Source of the DNA: VXNE01 sp964518405
GTDB lineage: Bacteria; Pseudomonadota; Gammaproteobacteria; Pseudomonadales; Azotimanducaceae
Assembly: GCA_964518405.1 (NCBI GenBank)
Contig: CAZFGB010000008.1
Span: 1 to 14,806 of the forward strand
Length of the DNA: 14,806 bases
Direction of reading: 5' to 3'
A program made the translations under genes and the position numbers. Shown here in pieces: positions 1-6,017 of the stretch; within the stretch, counting starts at the first letter, position 1; every line of letters starts with the position of its first letter. The notes beneath the pieces were generated by a model. It saw only the letters and a list, made by a program, of their open reading frames with translations, searched no databases and was not told the origin of the DNA.

Positions 1-74
1 GCTACTTCACCGACGTGAACTCTCTCAAAACGTACGTGGACCGCGAGGTCCTCGTGGTCGAGGACGCGGCCTGA
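1..74 (+). CDS. 3' end of an unidentified protein (partial)
   Basis: Only the last 23 codons of a gene that begins outside the window are visible. The open frame starts at base 3 and ends with TGA at 72-74; the tail ends in ...EVLVVEDAA. It is too short to assign to a family. It is read as coding because its stop lies 1 bp before the ATG of the exonuclease gene at 76, the spacing typical of translationally coupled genes in an operon. The downstream ribosome-binding sequence would have to lie inside this tail (a GAGGAC at 60-65 is the closest match). Confidence 0.6.
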   Translation, partial: YFTDVNSLKTYVDREVLVVEDAA

Positions 75-75
75 G

Positions 76-936
76 ATGGTGACGTTCAACGCGATAGACG
101 TGGAAACGGCCAACGCCGATCGGGCCAGCATCTGCCAGATCGGCATTGTCCATGTGCGGGGCGGCAGGGTCGTGGATCGGTGGCAGACGCTCGTGAACCC
201 GGAGGACTGGTTCGATCCGTGGAACGTGTCGATCCATGGGATTGACGAAAGGGACGTGCGAAAGAGTCCGACGCTGCCCGAGGTGCGCGACGAACTGCGC
301 CGACGGCTCCGCGGCTCGGTGTTGGTTAGCCACACGTCCTTCGACCGCGTGGCGTTCGAGCGGGCGATGACGCGGTACGACCTCGAACAGCTCCAGGTGA
401 CGTGGCTCGACAGCGCCAGGATCGTGCGCCGGGCGTGGCCGGACCGCTACGGCCAAAGGGGATACGGCCTCAAGAACGTGGCGAACGATCTGGACGTTTC
501 CTTCGCTCACCACGACGCGCTGGAGGACGCCCGGGCAGCCGCGGAGGTCGTGCTTCACGCGTGCGTGGCAACCGACACCGACATAGAGGGTTGGCTGAAA
601 CGTGTGAACCGGCCCATCTTCCCGCCATCGTCTGAGTCGCTGCGGCGCGAGGGAAACGCAGAGGGCGCACTGTTCGGAGAGTCGCTGGTATTCACCGGCG
701 CACTGGCCATTCCGCGGCGGGAGGCGGCTGACATGGCTGCTCGCGCCGGGTGTAACGTAGCCGCCAACGTCAGCGGGAAGACCACCCTGCTCGTTGTGGG
801 CACTCAGGACAGGAGCAAGCTCAAGGGCTACGAAAAGAGCACGAAACACCGGAAGGCGGAAACTCTCATCGAGCGGGGTGCGGAAATCCAGATTCTGTCA
901 GAAAGCGACTTTTCGGAGCTCATCAGCCAGGGCTAG
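76..936 (+). CDS. DEDDh 3'-5' exonuclease (DnaQ-like) fused to a C-terminal BRCT domain
   Basis: This 286-residue protein should remove nucleotides from DNA (or RNA) 3' ends with two metal ions. Residues 3-165 form a DnaQ-type exonuclease: D8 and E10 in the first motif (IDVET), D90 in HTSFD, and H146 and D151 in HHDALEDA complete the five DEDDh residues. Residues about 200-286 resemble a BRCT domain of the kind found in bacterial NAD-dependent ligase, with LVFTGAL, then an AGC...SGKTTLLVVG stretch and a basic Lys-rich turn near 247-260. BRCT domains usually bind DNA breaks or partner proteins. The gene follows an unknown gene by 1 bp and precedes a nuclease-like gene by 13 bp. It is far from a replicative epsilon subunit in context, so a repair or defence role is more likely. 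The domain calls are firm; the biological role is open. Confidence 0.88.
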   Translation: MVTFNAIDVETANADRASICQIGIVHVRGGRVVDRWQTLVNPEDWFDPWNVSIHGIDERDVRKSPTLPEVRDELRRRLRGSVLVSHTSFDRVAFERAMTRYDLEQLQVTWLDSARIVRRAWPDRYGQRGYGLKNVANDLDVSFAHHDALEDARAAAEVVLHACVATDTDIEGWLKRVNRPIFPPSSESLRREGNAEGALFGESLVFTGALAIPRREAADMAARAGCNVAANVSGKTTLLVVGTQDRSKLKGYEKSTKHRKAETLIERGAEIQILSESDFSELISQG

Positions 937-949
937 GAGTTCGCGGGCG

Positions 950-1561
950 ATGAGACCGGTCAGGGAGACTGTGGTCGCGGCTTTGCGTTGCCTAGGCGAG
1001 GAATTCACGGCGGACAGCCTCGCCTACATGGCGCTGACCTCGAAGGACGAGAGATTGCTTTGCGGCGCGTTGGCGCGGCGTCTGCACGAGGAGTTTGCTG
1101 ACGACGCGGAGACAGTCGTCCGGCGCGAATGGCCGACGCCGGCGAACACCCGCAAGAGAGTGGACGTCGCAGTGCTGCGGGCGGGCAAGCCGGTCGCGCT
1201 GATCGAGGCAAAGGCGGCGATGTCGTTCGACTTGGTGAGGGGAGCGGGTGGAGGTTTCCCGGTGCCCAACGTGCTGGAGGACGTTGGGAAGCTGCGTGGG
1301 GTCGATGTCGCGGAAAGGCGCTTCGCATTGCTGTTCGTTACGAACACCAAGGAGTTGCCGAGCGACAAACACGACGCGGCCTTGCCGTACGCGGAGGAAA
1401 GGCGGCGGTACGGCGTCATCGAGGAGCCAAGAATGAAGGCCGGATTCAGGCGCTTTCTGAGTGCGGTGGGTCACCTTCCTGTTGTTGACCAAGGGCGAGT
1501 GACCGTCGGGGTCGCCTTCGGCGTAGAAGTGGAAGTCCTGTATTGGCTGTTGGAGGTTTGA
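950..1561 (+). CDS. Hypothetical protein with PD-(D/E)XK-like nuclease signature
   Basis: This 203-residue protein has no family I can name with certainty. The chosen ATG follows an AGGAG at 935-939 by 10 bases; the frame is open further upstream but that would overlap the exonuclease gene extensively. The central part shows the layout of a PD-(D/E)XK nuclease core: a strand with D72 (RKRVDVAVLRAG), a turn, then a hydrophobic strand ending in E86-A-K88 (PVALIEAKAAM). E47 in the preceding helix could be a further metal ligand. The same layout occurs in the N-terminal nuclease-like domains of type I restriction HsdR subunits and in several stand-alone restriction-like enzymes. There is no signal peptide or membrane segment. 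It is the last gene of a short operon with the exonuclease, facing the SIR2-like gene across 141 bp. Nuclease activity is inferred from the motif only. Confidence 0.6.
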   Translation: MRPVRETVVAALRCLGEEFTADSLAYMALTSKDERLLCGALARRLHEEFADDAETVVRREWPTPANTRKRVDVAVLRAGKPVALIEAKAAMSFDLVRGAGGGFPVPNVLEDVGKLRGVDVAERRFALLFVTNTKELPSDKHDAALPYAEERRRYGVIEEPRMKAGFRRFLSAVGHLPVVDQGRVTVGVAFGVEVEVLYWLLEV

Positions 1562-1606
1562 ACCGCGCGGAGGGAGCATACGCGCGTGACACTGCGACGT
1601 GGTCCT

Positions 1607-1629
1607 AAAAGCCGTCGGACGTGGCGGCT
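1607..1629 (-). terminator. Weak possible terminator of the SIR2-like gene
   Basis: On the minus strand AGCCG and CGGCT (10-base loop) are followed directly by TTTTA. The stem has only 5 bp and the U-run is short. It sits about 75 bp beyond the SIR2-like stop codon in the convergent gap, which is the right place for a terminator. Confidence 0.3.
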
Positions 1630-1649
1630 GAAGGCGAGGCGGATGTTGA

Positions 1650-1664
1650 CCAGCAGTCTGCTGG
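1650..1664. repeat. Perfect 7-bp inverted repeat in the convergent gap
   Basis: CCAGCAG-T-CTGCTGG lies between the two convergent stop codons. There is no T-run on either side, so it is not a standard intrinsic terminator. As RNA it could form a 6-bp stem from either strand; as DNA it is a short palindrome. Confidence 0.4.
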
Positions 1665-1702
1665 ATAGTCAGTGACCGGACAGTACGGCGCCAGGAGTGC
1701 CG

Positions 1703-2722
1703 TCAGAAGCCGCTAGCGTAGTCGTTGGCGAACTGCGGTACGGCGTCCTTTTCCCGAATGAAGCTGGCATTGACGTCGAACCGCAAGAGCTCTTGATACC
1801 GCCGCGCAGCTTCGGGATCGACGTCGACGATGTAGAAAGGCGGCGGCGGGTCCCGCCGGACTGTGGCCATAAAGAGCCTCATGCCGAGGTCGGAAGGTGG
1901 AAGGCTGTATCCGATGACGAAAACCCTATCGGCTGTGCTAAGCGCGTCGGCTGCTTCAAGCCAGACGCGATTGACGGTCTCGTTCCTGAAGTAGGTTGTT
2001 TTCTCGGTGACCGGCGGGATGATCAGAGTCTCCTTGTCCGCATGTCGGCGCTCGTCCCCGGCGGCAGCAACCCCGAACGCCGGCACGTCCGCGTACAGGA
2101 TGTTCTCCCCGTAGAAGTCGGGGCGGCCCGAGTAGTACCAGTTGGCGGAGCCATGGAGCTTCAATAGCGTGAACGTAGTCCGTTCCGGTGGCGCCCATGC
2201 GCCGTACCCTGCTCTTCCACCCACGTACGTGAAGTAGCGCGGGTAGAGGTTAGCCAGATGGATTTGGTGGAGCTCTGGATCGTCACCGGCTTCATCCGGG
2301 CTTTCCGTGGGCACGCGAAGCCCGCGTGCAACGCGTTCAACCAGAGTGTCGTAATTCAGCGTGATGACTACGGATCGACGGTCGTGCCAAGCCCTGAGGA
2401 GGCGTTCCAGCCACCCTGGTGGCTCACCCGAGACAGCTTGCAGGGTGCGCTCTGTGACGATCGTGCAGATGTCTCGCCGGATCGTGCTAGCGACGGAAAG
2501 GTGGTGCTGGTTCTGTTCCACGCGAAGCCAAGGTTGCTCTTGGGAGAGGTAGGTCATCCACAGTTCGACGTTGTGGCCGAGCTTGGTGAGGCGATCGGCG
2601 AGGTCGGAGTCGTGCCTTTGGATGGACGGCATGACGCGTGAACTGAGTTCCTGAATGGTTGGCATCGCCGTGCTGATGGCCTTGGAGAAACCAGCGCCGA
2701 GAACGAGCACGTCACCAGACAT
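1703..2722 (-). CDS. SIR2-like domain protein, candidate NAD+-consuming enzyme
   Basis: This 339-residue protein belongs to the SIR2-like (SIR2_2 type) Rossmann superfamily. The NAD-binding signature GAGFS is at residues 9-13, the conserved NYD at 123-125, a KLHGS with the candidate catalytic H190 at 188-192, and IGYSLPPSD at 270-278, followed by a VDVDP strand end. These motifs are in canonical order. The zinc-finger cysteines of protein deacetylase sirtuins are absent, which argues against a classical sirtuin. Proteins of this group in phage-defence systems (for example ThsA and the DSR proteins) use N and H in these motifs to hydrolyse NAD+ and stop growth of the infected cell. Here the SIR2 domain fills the whole protein, with no fused sensor domain. 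The ATG at 2722 is the first residue before the Rossmann strand, so the start is well placed although no good Shine-Dalgarno is seen. A defence role is inferred. Confidence 0.82.
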   Translation of the reverse strand: MSGDVLVLGAGFSKAISTAMPTIQELSSRVMPSIQRHDSDLADRLTKLGHNVELWMTYLSQEQPWLRVEQNQHHLSVASTIRRDICTIVTERTLQAVSGEPPGWLERLLRAWHDRRSVVITLNYDTLVERVARGLRVPTESPDEAGDDPELHQIHLANLYPRYFTYVGGRAGYGAWAPPERTTFTLLKLHGSANWYYSGRPDFYGENILYADVPAFGVAAAGDERRHADKETLIIPPVTEKTTYFRNETVNRVWLEAADALSTADRVFVIGYSLPPSDLGMRLFMATVRRDPPPPFYIVDVDPEAARRYQELLRFDVNASFIREKDAVPQFANDYASGF

Positions 2723-2831
2723 TGGATTCGGTGCGAAGCGGGCAAGTGGATTGCGGACTGCACGGACTGAATGCGGCGGGACAGGAGCGGGGACCGGCAG
2801 TGTAGTGGGAACTGAAGTGGGTACGGACCAA

Positions 2832-2846
2832 TTTCTTGCGAAGAAA
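2832..2846. repeat. TTTCTT-GCG-AAGAAA palindrome upstream of the SIR2-like gene
   Basis: A perfect 6-bp inverted repeat with a 3-base centre lies in a short AT-rich island (about 2830-2880) between tRNA-Glu and the SIR2-like gene. It could be an operator for the SIR2-like gene or a small hairpin 3' of the tRNA. No T-run follows on the minus strand, so a terminator is unlikely. Confidence 0.4.
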
Positions 2847-2879
2847 CGCTATGTATGACAATAGCTTATTCCGTAAGTT

Positions 2880-2955
2880 TGGCGTCCCCTAGGGGAGTCG
2901 AACCCCTGTTACTGGGATGAAAACCCAGTGTCCTAGGCCTCTAGACGAAGGGGAC
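2880..2955 (-). tRNA. tRNA-Glu (anticodon TTC)
   Basis: The minus strand folds into a full cloverleaf. The acceptor stem is GTCCCCT/AGGGGAC, with discriminator G and an encoded CCA at the 3' end (2880-2882). The anticodon stem CTGGG/CCCAG encloses the loop TTTTCAT, giving the anticodon TTC, which reads GAA and GAG. The T arm carries GGTTCGAAC. The gene stands alone; its 3' end points towards the SIR2-like gene and nuclease block. Confidence 0.97.
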
Positions 2956-2970
2956 GCAGGAAAGGCGCGG

Positions 2971-2999
2971 ATTCTAAGACCCGCGTAAAGTGGTTTCAA
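2971..2999 (-). promoter_or_regulatory. Sigma-70 promoter for tRNA-Glu
   Basis: On the minus strand, TTGAAA (2994-2999) and TAGAAT (2971-2976) each match the consensus at five of six positions and are separated by exactly 17 bp. The -10 box ends 15 bp before the mature tRNA 5' end. The sequence just after the -10 is CCGCGCC, a GC-rich discriminator typical of stable-RNA promoters under stringent control. Confidence 0.75.
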
Positions 3000-3050
3000 C
3001 ACAAAGTCGCGCGGTCTACAGTGCGCGGTCTGTCTCTCGGGGGAGGGTTC

Positions 3051-4301
3051 GTGCGGCCCCTACACCTATACCTCGCCGGTACGGCCGGTTGGTTCGCCTC
3101 GCACGGCATCCAGGGCGTCATGTTCGCTTGGCTTGTGGCCATCGTGCTGCGGGAATCTCCGCAGATGGTGGGCGTTGCGCAGATGGCCATGCTCATGCCG
3201 GCGCTGCTGTTCATGCTGATCGGCGGCAGCCTGGCGGATCACTATGGGGGACGCCGCACGGCAGTCCTGGCGCAGGCCCTCGCCGTGGTTCCCGTATTGG
3301 GGTTGCTGCTCGTGATCGCCGCGGAGCGATTGACCTTCGGCATCATGGTCGCCTATGCGCTGATGATGGGGTTCGCCCAGGCTTTCGTCACACCCGGGCG
3401 GGACGGACTCCTGAACCAGGTCGCGCAGGGCGGGATACAAGGCGCTGTCGTTCGCGTAACGATGGTTCAATTCGGGGCGCAACTGATCGCTTTTGTCATC
3501 GTGGCCCTGACGGACCGGATCGGCCCTCTCCCGGTGATCGCGTTTCAGGCGACGGTGCTGACGCTCGGCGCGCTCGCCATGAGCCGCATCCCGGTTGCAA
3601 TGCCGACCCGATCGCGGCCCGAAACCGCCGTATGGCGGGACCTTTTCGCATCGGTCGCCACCGGGTTCGTCACCGTGATGCGCTCGTTGCGGATGCGCAT
3701 GGTGGTGATCCAGAACTTCGCCGTAGGACTGTTTTTCATGGGGTCCTACATCGTGACGATTCCATTGACCGTGCGGGACGTTTACGGCGGTTCCGCCGGA
3801 GATCTGGCCATGGTCAATGCCGCCAACTCCCTCGGCCTCGTGCTGACGGCATACCTTCTCACCCGAGTGGGCCACATACGCCGCCAGGGACGCACGCTGC
3901 TGCTGGCCCACGCCGCGGGGGCCGTGATGTTGTGCCTGGCCGGGGCCGGTTTCGACTTCGTGGTTTTTGCCGGATGCATCTTTCTTTGGGGCGGCTGCGG
4001 CGGTGTCGCCATGAGCATGGCCCGCGCGATCATGCAGGAGCAGGCGCCCTACGATCAGCGGGGACGAGTGATGGCGTTCTTCTCCTTCTCCATCATGGGC
4101 GCGGGTCCGTTCGGCGCGCTGCTCGCCGGTGCCGTGGTGGAATGGTGGGGGCCGGGCAATGCTCTGATAACCGGTGCGGCCGGCATGCTGGCGGTTCTTG
4201 CCGTCCTTGCATTGGCTACGCGAGGCGGATTGGGAGACAGGGAACCCGCACGGGCCGAGGCGCGTCCGGGGAGCCGCAAGAGGCGGCACCTGATCGGCTG
4301 A
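3051..4301 (+). CDS. Major facilitator superfamily transporter (MFS_3/EntS-like type)
   Basis: This is an inner-membrane secondary transporter of about 416 residues, the usual MFS length, with some 12 hydrophobic segments. The loop between helices 2 and 3 carries the MFS signature (motif A) as GGSLADHYGGRR at residues 58-69. The overall look, with a long second half and an ARAIMQEQAPYDQRGRVMAFFS stretch split over helix 8-9, resembles the MFS_3 group that includes enterobactin exporter EntS and similar proton-driven exporters. The start is placed at GTG 3051 because GGGGAGGG at 3040-3047 ends three bases before it; an in-frame GTG at 3021 lacks such a site. The substrate cannot be told. The gene diverges from tRNA-Glu and is followed by the HiPIP gene after 55 bp. 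The C-terminal tail is short, basic and hydrophilic. Confidence 0.85.
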   Translation: MRPLHLYLAGTAGWFASHGIQGVMFAWLVAIVLRESPQMVGVAQMAMLMPALLFMLIGGSLADHYGGRRTAVLAQALAVVPVLGLLLVIAAERLTFGIMVAYALMMGFAQAFVTPGRDGLLNQVAQGGIQGAVVRVTMVQFGAQLIAFVIVALTDRIGPLPVIAFQATVLTLGALAMSRIPVAMPTRSRPETAVWRDLFASVATGFVTVMRSLRMRMVVIQNFAVGLFFMGSYIVTIPLTVRDVYGGSAGDLAMVNAANSLGLVLTAYLLTRVGHIRRQGRTLLLAHAAGAVMLCLAGAGFDFVVFAGCIFLWGGCGGVAMSMARAIMQEQAPYDQRGRVMAFFSFSIMGAGPFGALLAGAVVEWWGPGNALITGAAGMLAVLAVLALATRGGLGDREPARAEARPGSRKRRHLIG

Positions 4302-4325
4302 AGACAACCGCGATTCAGGTATGAT
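4298..4325 (+). promoter_or_regulatory. Possible promoter for the HiPIP gene
   Basis: TATGAT (4320-4325) matches the -10 consensus at five of six positions; a poor -35 (CTGAAG, 4298-4303) lies 16 bp upstream, overlapping the stop codon of the MFS gene. Transcription would start near 4332, which fits translation from ATG 4357 and excludes the in-frame ATG at 4321. Confidence 0.35.
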
Positions 4326-4356
4326 TCCGCGCACCGGCAACCGTGGCAGAAGAACC

Positions 4357-4722
4357 ATGACCAAAGAAAAAAAGCTAAGCCGTCGCGAGTTCATTTCGAC
4401 GACCTCCAGGACCGCTGCGACCATTCCCGTGGTCGCCGTGTTGGGAGAACGGGCTTTCGGCGAACAGGCCGGTGCGGCGGCAAGGCTAGAGGAGTCGAAC
4501 CCGACCGCGGTCGCCCTCGGCTATCGCCACGACGCGAACGATGTCGATGTCGACCGCTTCCCCAAGCGAGCCTCGGAAGAGGGCAAGATGCAGTTCTGCG
4601 ACAACTGCCTGCACTACAAGCCGTCGCAGGACGAAGAGGGCTGGGGACCCTGCGCGATATTCCCCGGATTCAACGTGGCCGCGAAGGGCTGGTGCAACGT
4701 CTGGGTGAAGGTCGCGACGTAG
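4357..4722 (+). CDS. hip: High-potential iron-sulfur protein (HiPIP), Tat-exported
   Basis: This is a small periplasmic electron carrier with one [4Fe-4S] cluster cycling between the 2+ and 3+ states. The 121-residue precursor begins with a twin-arginine signal: SRREFI at residues 8-13 followed by a hydrophobic stretch to about residue 30, as expected for a protein exported with its cluster already inserted. The mature part carries the four cluster cysteines C81, C84, C99 and C113 in the HiPIP order C-x2-C-x14-C-x13-C, with the typical aromatic surround (QFCDNCLHY, GWGPC, GWCNVW). ATG 4357 is preferred to ATG 4321 because it gives a standard Tat n-region. The gene converges with the caa3 oxidase operon, whose last stop is only 30 bp away; that gap holds a small GCAGC-CGC-GCTGC hairpin (4731-4743) without a T-run. 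HiPIP is a likely electron donor to this oxidase. Confidence 0.93.
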   Translation: MTKEKKLSRREFISTTSRTAATIPVVAVLGERAFGEQAGAAARLEESNPTAVALGYRHDANDVDVDRFPKRASEEGKMQFCDNCLHYKPSQDEEGWGPCAIFPGFNVAAKGWCNVWVKVAT

Positions 4723-4752
4723 TCACCATCGCAGCCGCGCTGCCAACGCGCC

Positions 4753-5106
4753 CTAGTGATGGGACGGCGGCGGCAACGGCTCCGGTGCCAGTTCGCCGCC
4801 GAGATAGACGATTCGCGTCATCCACGTGTAGTCGGACTCCCACGCCATCATGCTCACCAGCACAAGCAGCGCCGCGGGCGGCAGCAGTATCGCCGTGATG
4901 AGGGCCACCCGCTCCCAGCGCATGTGCATGAATATGGCGACGATGAACCCCGCCTTCAGCATCATGAAGATAATGATGAGAGACCAGCGCAGATAGCCCT
5001 GGAAGCCCGCGTAGTCCACCATGTAGGACGCCGCGCTGAAGACGAACAGCAGTCCCCATATCCAGAAGTAGATGGAGATTGGATGTTGTTGACCGGTTTC
5101 TGCCAT
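4753..5106 (-). CDS. Cytochrome c oxidase subunit IV, prokaryotic type
   Basis: This is a 117-residue accessory subunit of the heme-copper oxidase, with three membrane helices at about 12-31, 41-61 and 67-88. The second contains FMMLKAGFIVAIFMHM, characteristic of the COX4_pro family (caa3/SoxM-type subunit IV). It binds no cofactor and probably stabilises the complex. The frame is open upstream, but ATG 5106 is chosen because it lies 4 bp after the subunit III stop, with an AAGG at 5109-5112 overlapping that stop, indicating translational coupling. It is the last gene of the oxidase operon. The C-terminus is Pro-rich and ends in HH. Confidence 0.9.
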   Translation of the reverse strand: MAETGQQHPISIYFWIWGLLFVFSAASYMVDYAGFQGYLRWSLIIIFMMLKAGFIVAIFMHMRWERVALITAILLPPAALLVLVSMMAWESDYTWMTRIVYLGGELAPEPLPPPSHH

Positions 5107-5110
5107 TGCC

Positions 5111-5776
5111 TTACCAGAGATAGAAGAACGCGAAAATAAAGACCCAGACGAGATCGACGAAGTGCCAATATAGCCCCGTGATCTCGACGATGTCGTAACC
5201 CTTTTCCTCGTAGTGGCCACGCCATACCTTGCTGGCGACGACGGCGAGGTACACAACCCCCGCCGATACGTGCAGGCCGTGGAACCCCGTGATCATGAAG
5301 AAGCAGGCGCCGAACTGTGCCGCGCCCATGGGATTGCTCCACGGCCGCACGCCCTCGTCGACGATGAGTTTCGTCCACTCGAAGGCCTGCATGCCGACGA
5401 AGCTCGCGCCGAACACGGCGGTCACGATCATGAGCAGGGCTGCCGCCCGTCGTTTGCGGCGATAGCCCATGTTCACGGCCATCGCCATCGTGCCGCTCGA
5501 CGAGATAAGGATGAAGGTCATGATCGCGATGAGGAGCAGCGGCACCGGGACGCCGAACGCTTCGAGCGCGAATACCTCGCTCGGATTGGGCCACGGCTCG
5601 GCCGTCGTCATGCGCACGGTCATGTAACCGGTGAGGAACGACGTGAAGATGAACGTATCCGACAGGAGGAAGATCCACATCATGGCCTTGCCCCAAGGCA
5701 CGCCACGGAAGACGGCGACGTCGGCCGCCCAGTCGTCGACTAGTTGCAGCCTGGATGCGCTGGATGCTTCGGCCAT
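5111..5776 (-). CDS. ctaE: Cytochrome c oxidase subunit III
   Basis: This 221-residue membrane protein is the short, five-helix form of heme-copper oxidase subunit III; the mitochondrial-type protein has about 260 residues and seven helices. Helices lie near residues 31-52, 75-95, 112-134, 154-180 and 198-220. Conserved features are FEW at 132-134 (the glutamate in helix III), FHGLHVSAG at 165-173 and YWHFVDLVW at 203-211. Subunit III binds no metal; it helps keep proton uptake and turnover stable. An AGGA lies a few bases before the ATG. It is separated from the subunit I gene by 236 bp that contain the hairpin array, while subunit IV follows after 4 bp, so it is probably read from the same long transcript. 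Confidence 0.95.
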   Translation of the reverse strand: MAEASSASRLQLVDDWAADVAVFRGVPWGKAMMWIFLLSDTFIFTSFLTGYMTVRMTTAEPWPNPSEVFALEAFGVPVPLLLIAIMTFILISSSGTMAMAVNMGYRRKRRAAALLMIVTAVFGASFVGMQAFEWTKLIVDEGVRPWSNPMGAAQFGACFFMITGFHGLHVSAGVVYLAVVASKVWRGHYEEKGYDIVEITGLYWHFVDLVWVFIFAFFYLW

Positions 5777-5856
5777 TCGGTTCCTATGCTCCTATTTCGG
5801 TGAGCCTTGTGTGGTTTTCGCCCGCGATTAGAAGTCTATTCGGCCGCGCCGTGGGT

Positions 5857-6017
5857 TCTCTTCATGGGAGGGACGCCCTTGCGCTGCTCTTTTCATGCGA
5901 GGGGCGCCCCCTCGCGCTGCTCTTTTCATGCGAGGGATTCTCCCTCGCGCTCCCTGGCTGAAGGCTCTTTTCCTGCGAGGGGTGCCCCCTCGCGCTCCCC
6001 GGCTGAAGGCTCTCATG
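5857..6017. repeat. Tandem array of four hairpin-forming units between oxidase subunits I and III
   Basis: The + strand holds four imperfect units beginning with TCTTTTC(A/C)TG. Unit 1 is 5857-5887 (degenerate), unit 2 is 5888-5920 (33 bp), units 3 and 4 are 5921-5965 and 5966-6010 (45 bp each, with an added GGCTGAAGGC tail). A remnant TCTCATG at 6011-6017 covers the subunit I stop codon. Units 2-4 each contain a 19-base palindrome (5897-5915, 5930-5948, 5975-5993) with an 8-bp stem GCGAGGG(N)/(N')CCCTCGC and a 3-base loop. The eighth pair is G-C in units 2 and 4 but A-T in unit 3, a compensatory change that preserves the fold. Unit 1 keeps a weaker stem. The units are too unlike each other in spacing to be CRISPR. 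Confidence 0.9.

Noticed and set aside
794..949. N-terminal extension of the PD-(D/E)XK-like protein
   Set aside because: The extra 52 codons lie entirely within the exonuclease BRCT coding region in another frame or its stop-proximal tail, are Arg/Ser-rich, and lack a ribosome-binding site, whereas ATG 950 has one.
1..2880. Direct repeat of the tRNA-Glu 3' end marking the far edge of an island
   Set aside because: I looked for a second copy of the T-arm/acceptor sequence to the left of the tRNA and found none inside the window. The edge, if it exists, is outside.
3066..4424. Long antisense frame (about 450 codons) over the MFS gene, and similar long frames opposite the M16 and oxidase genes
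   Set aside because: These are shadows produced by GC-rich codon use; their translations are rich in Arg, His and Pro, lack motifs, and lie over well-supported genes.
5857..6017. CRISPR array
   Set aside because: The units differ in length, lack unique spacers of constant size, and no cas genes are present. The units abut directly.
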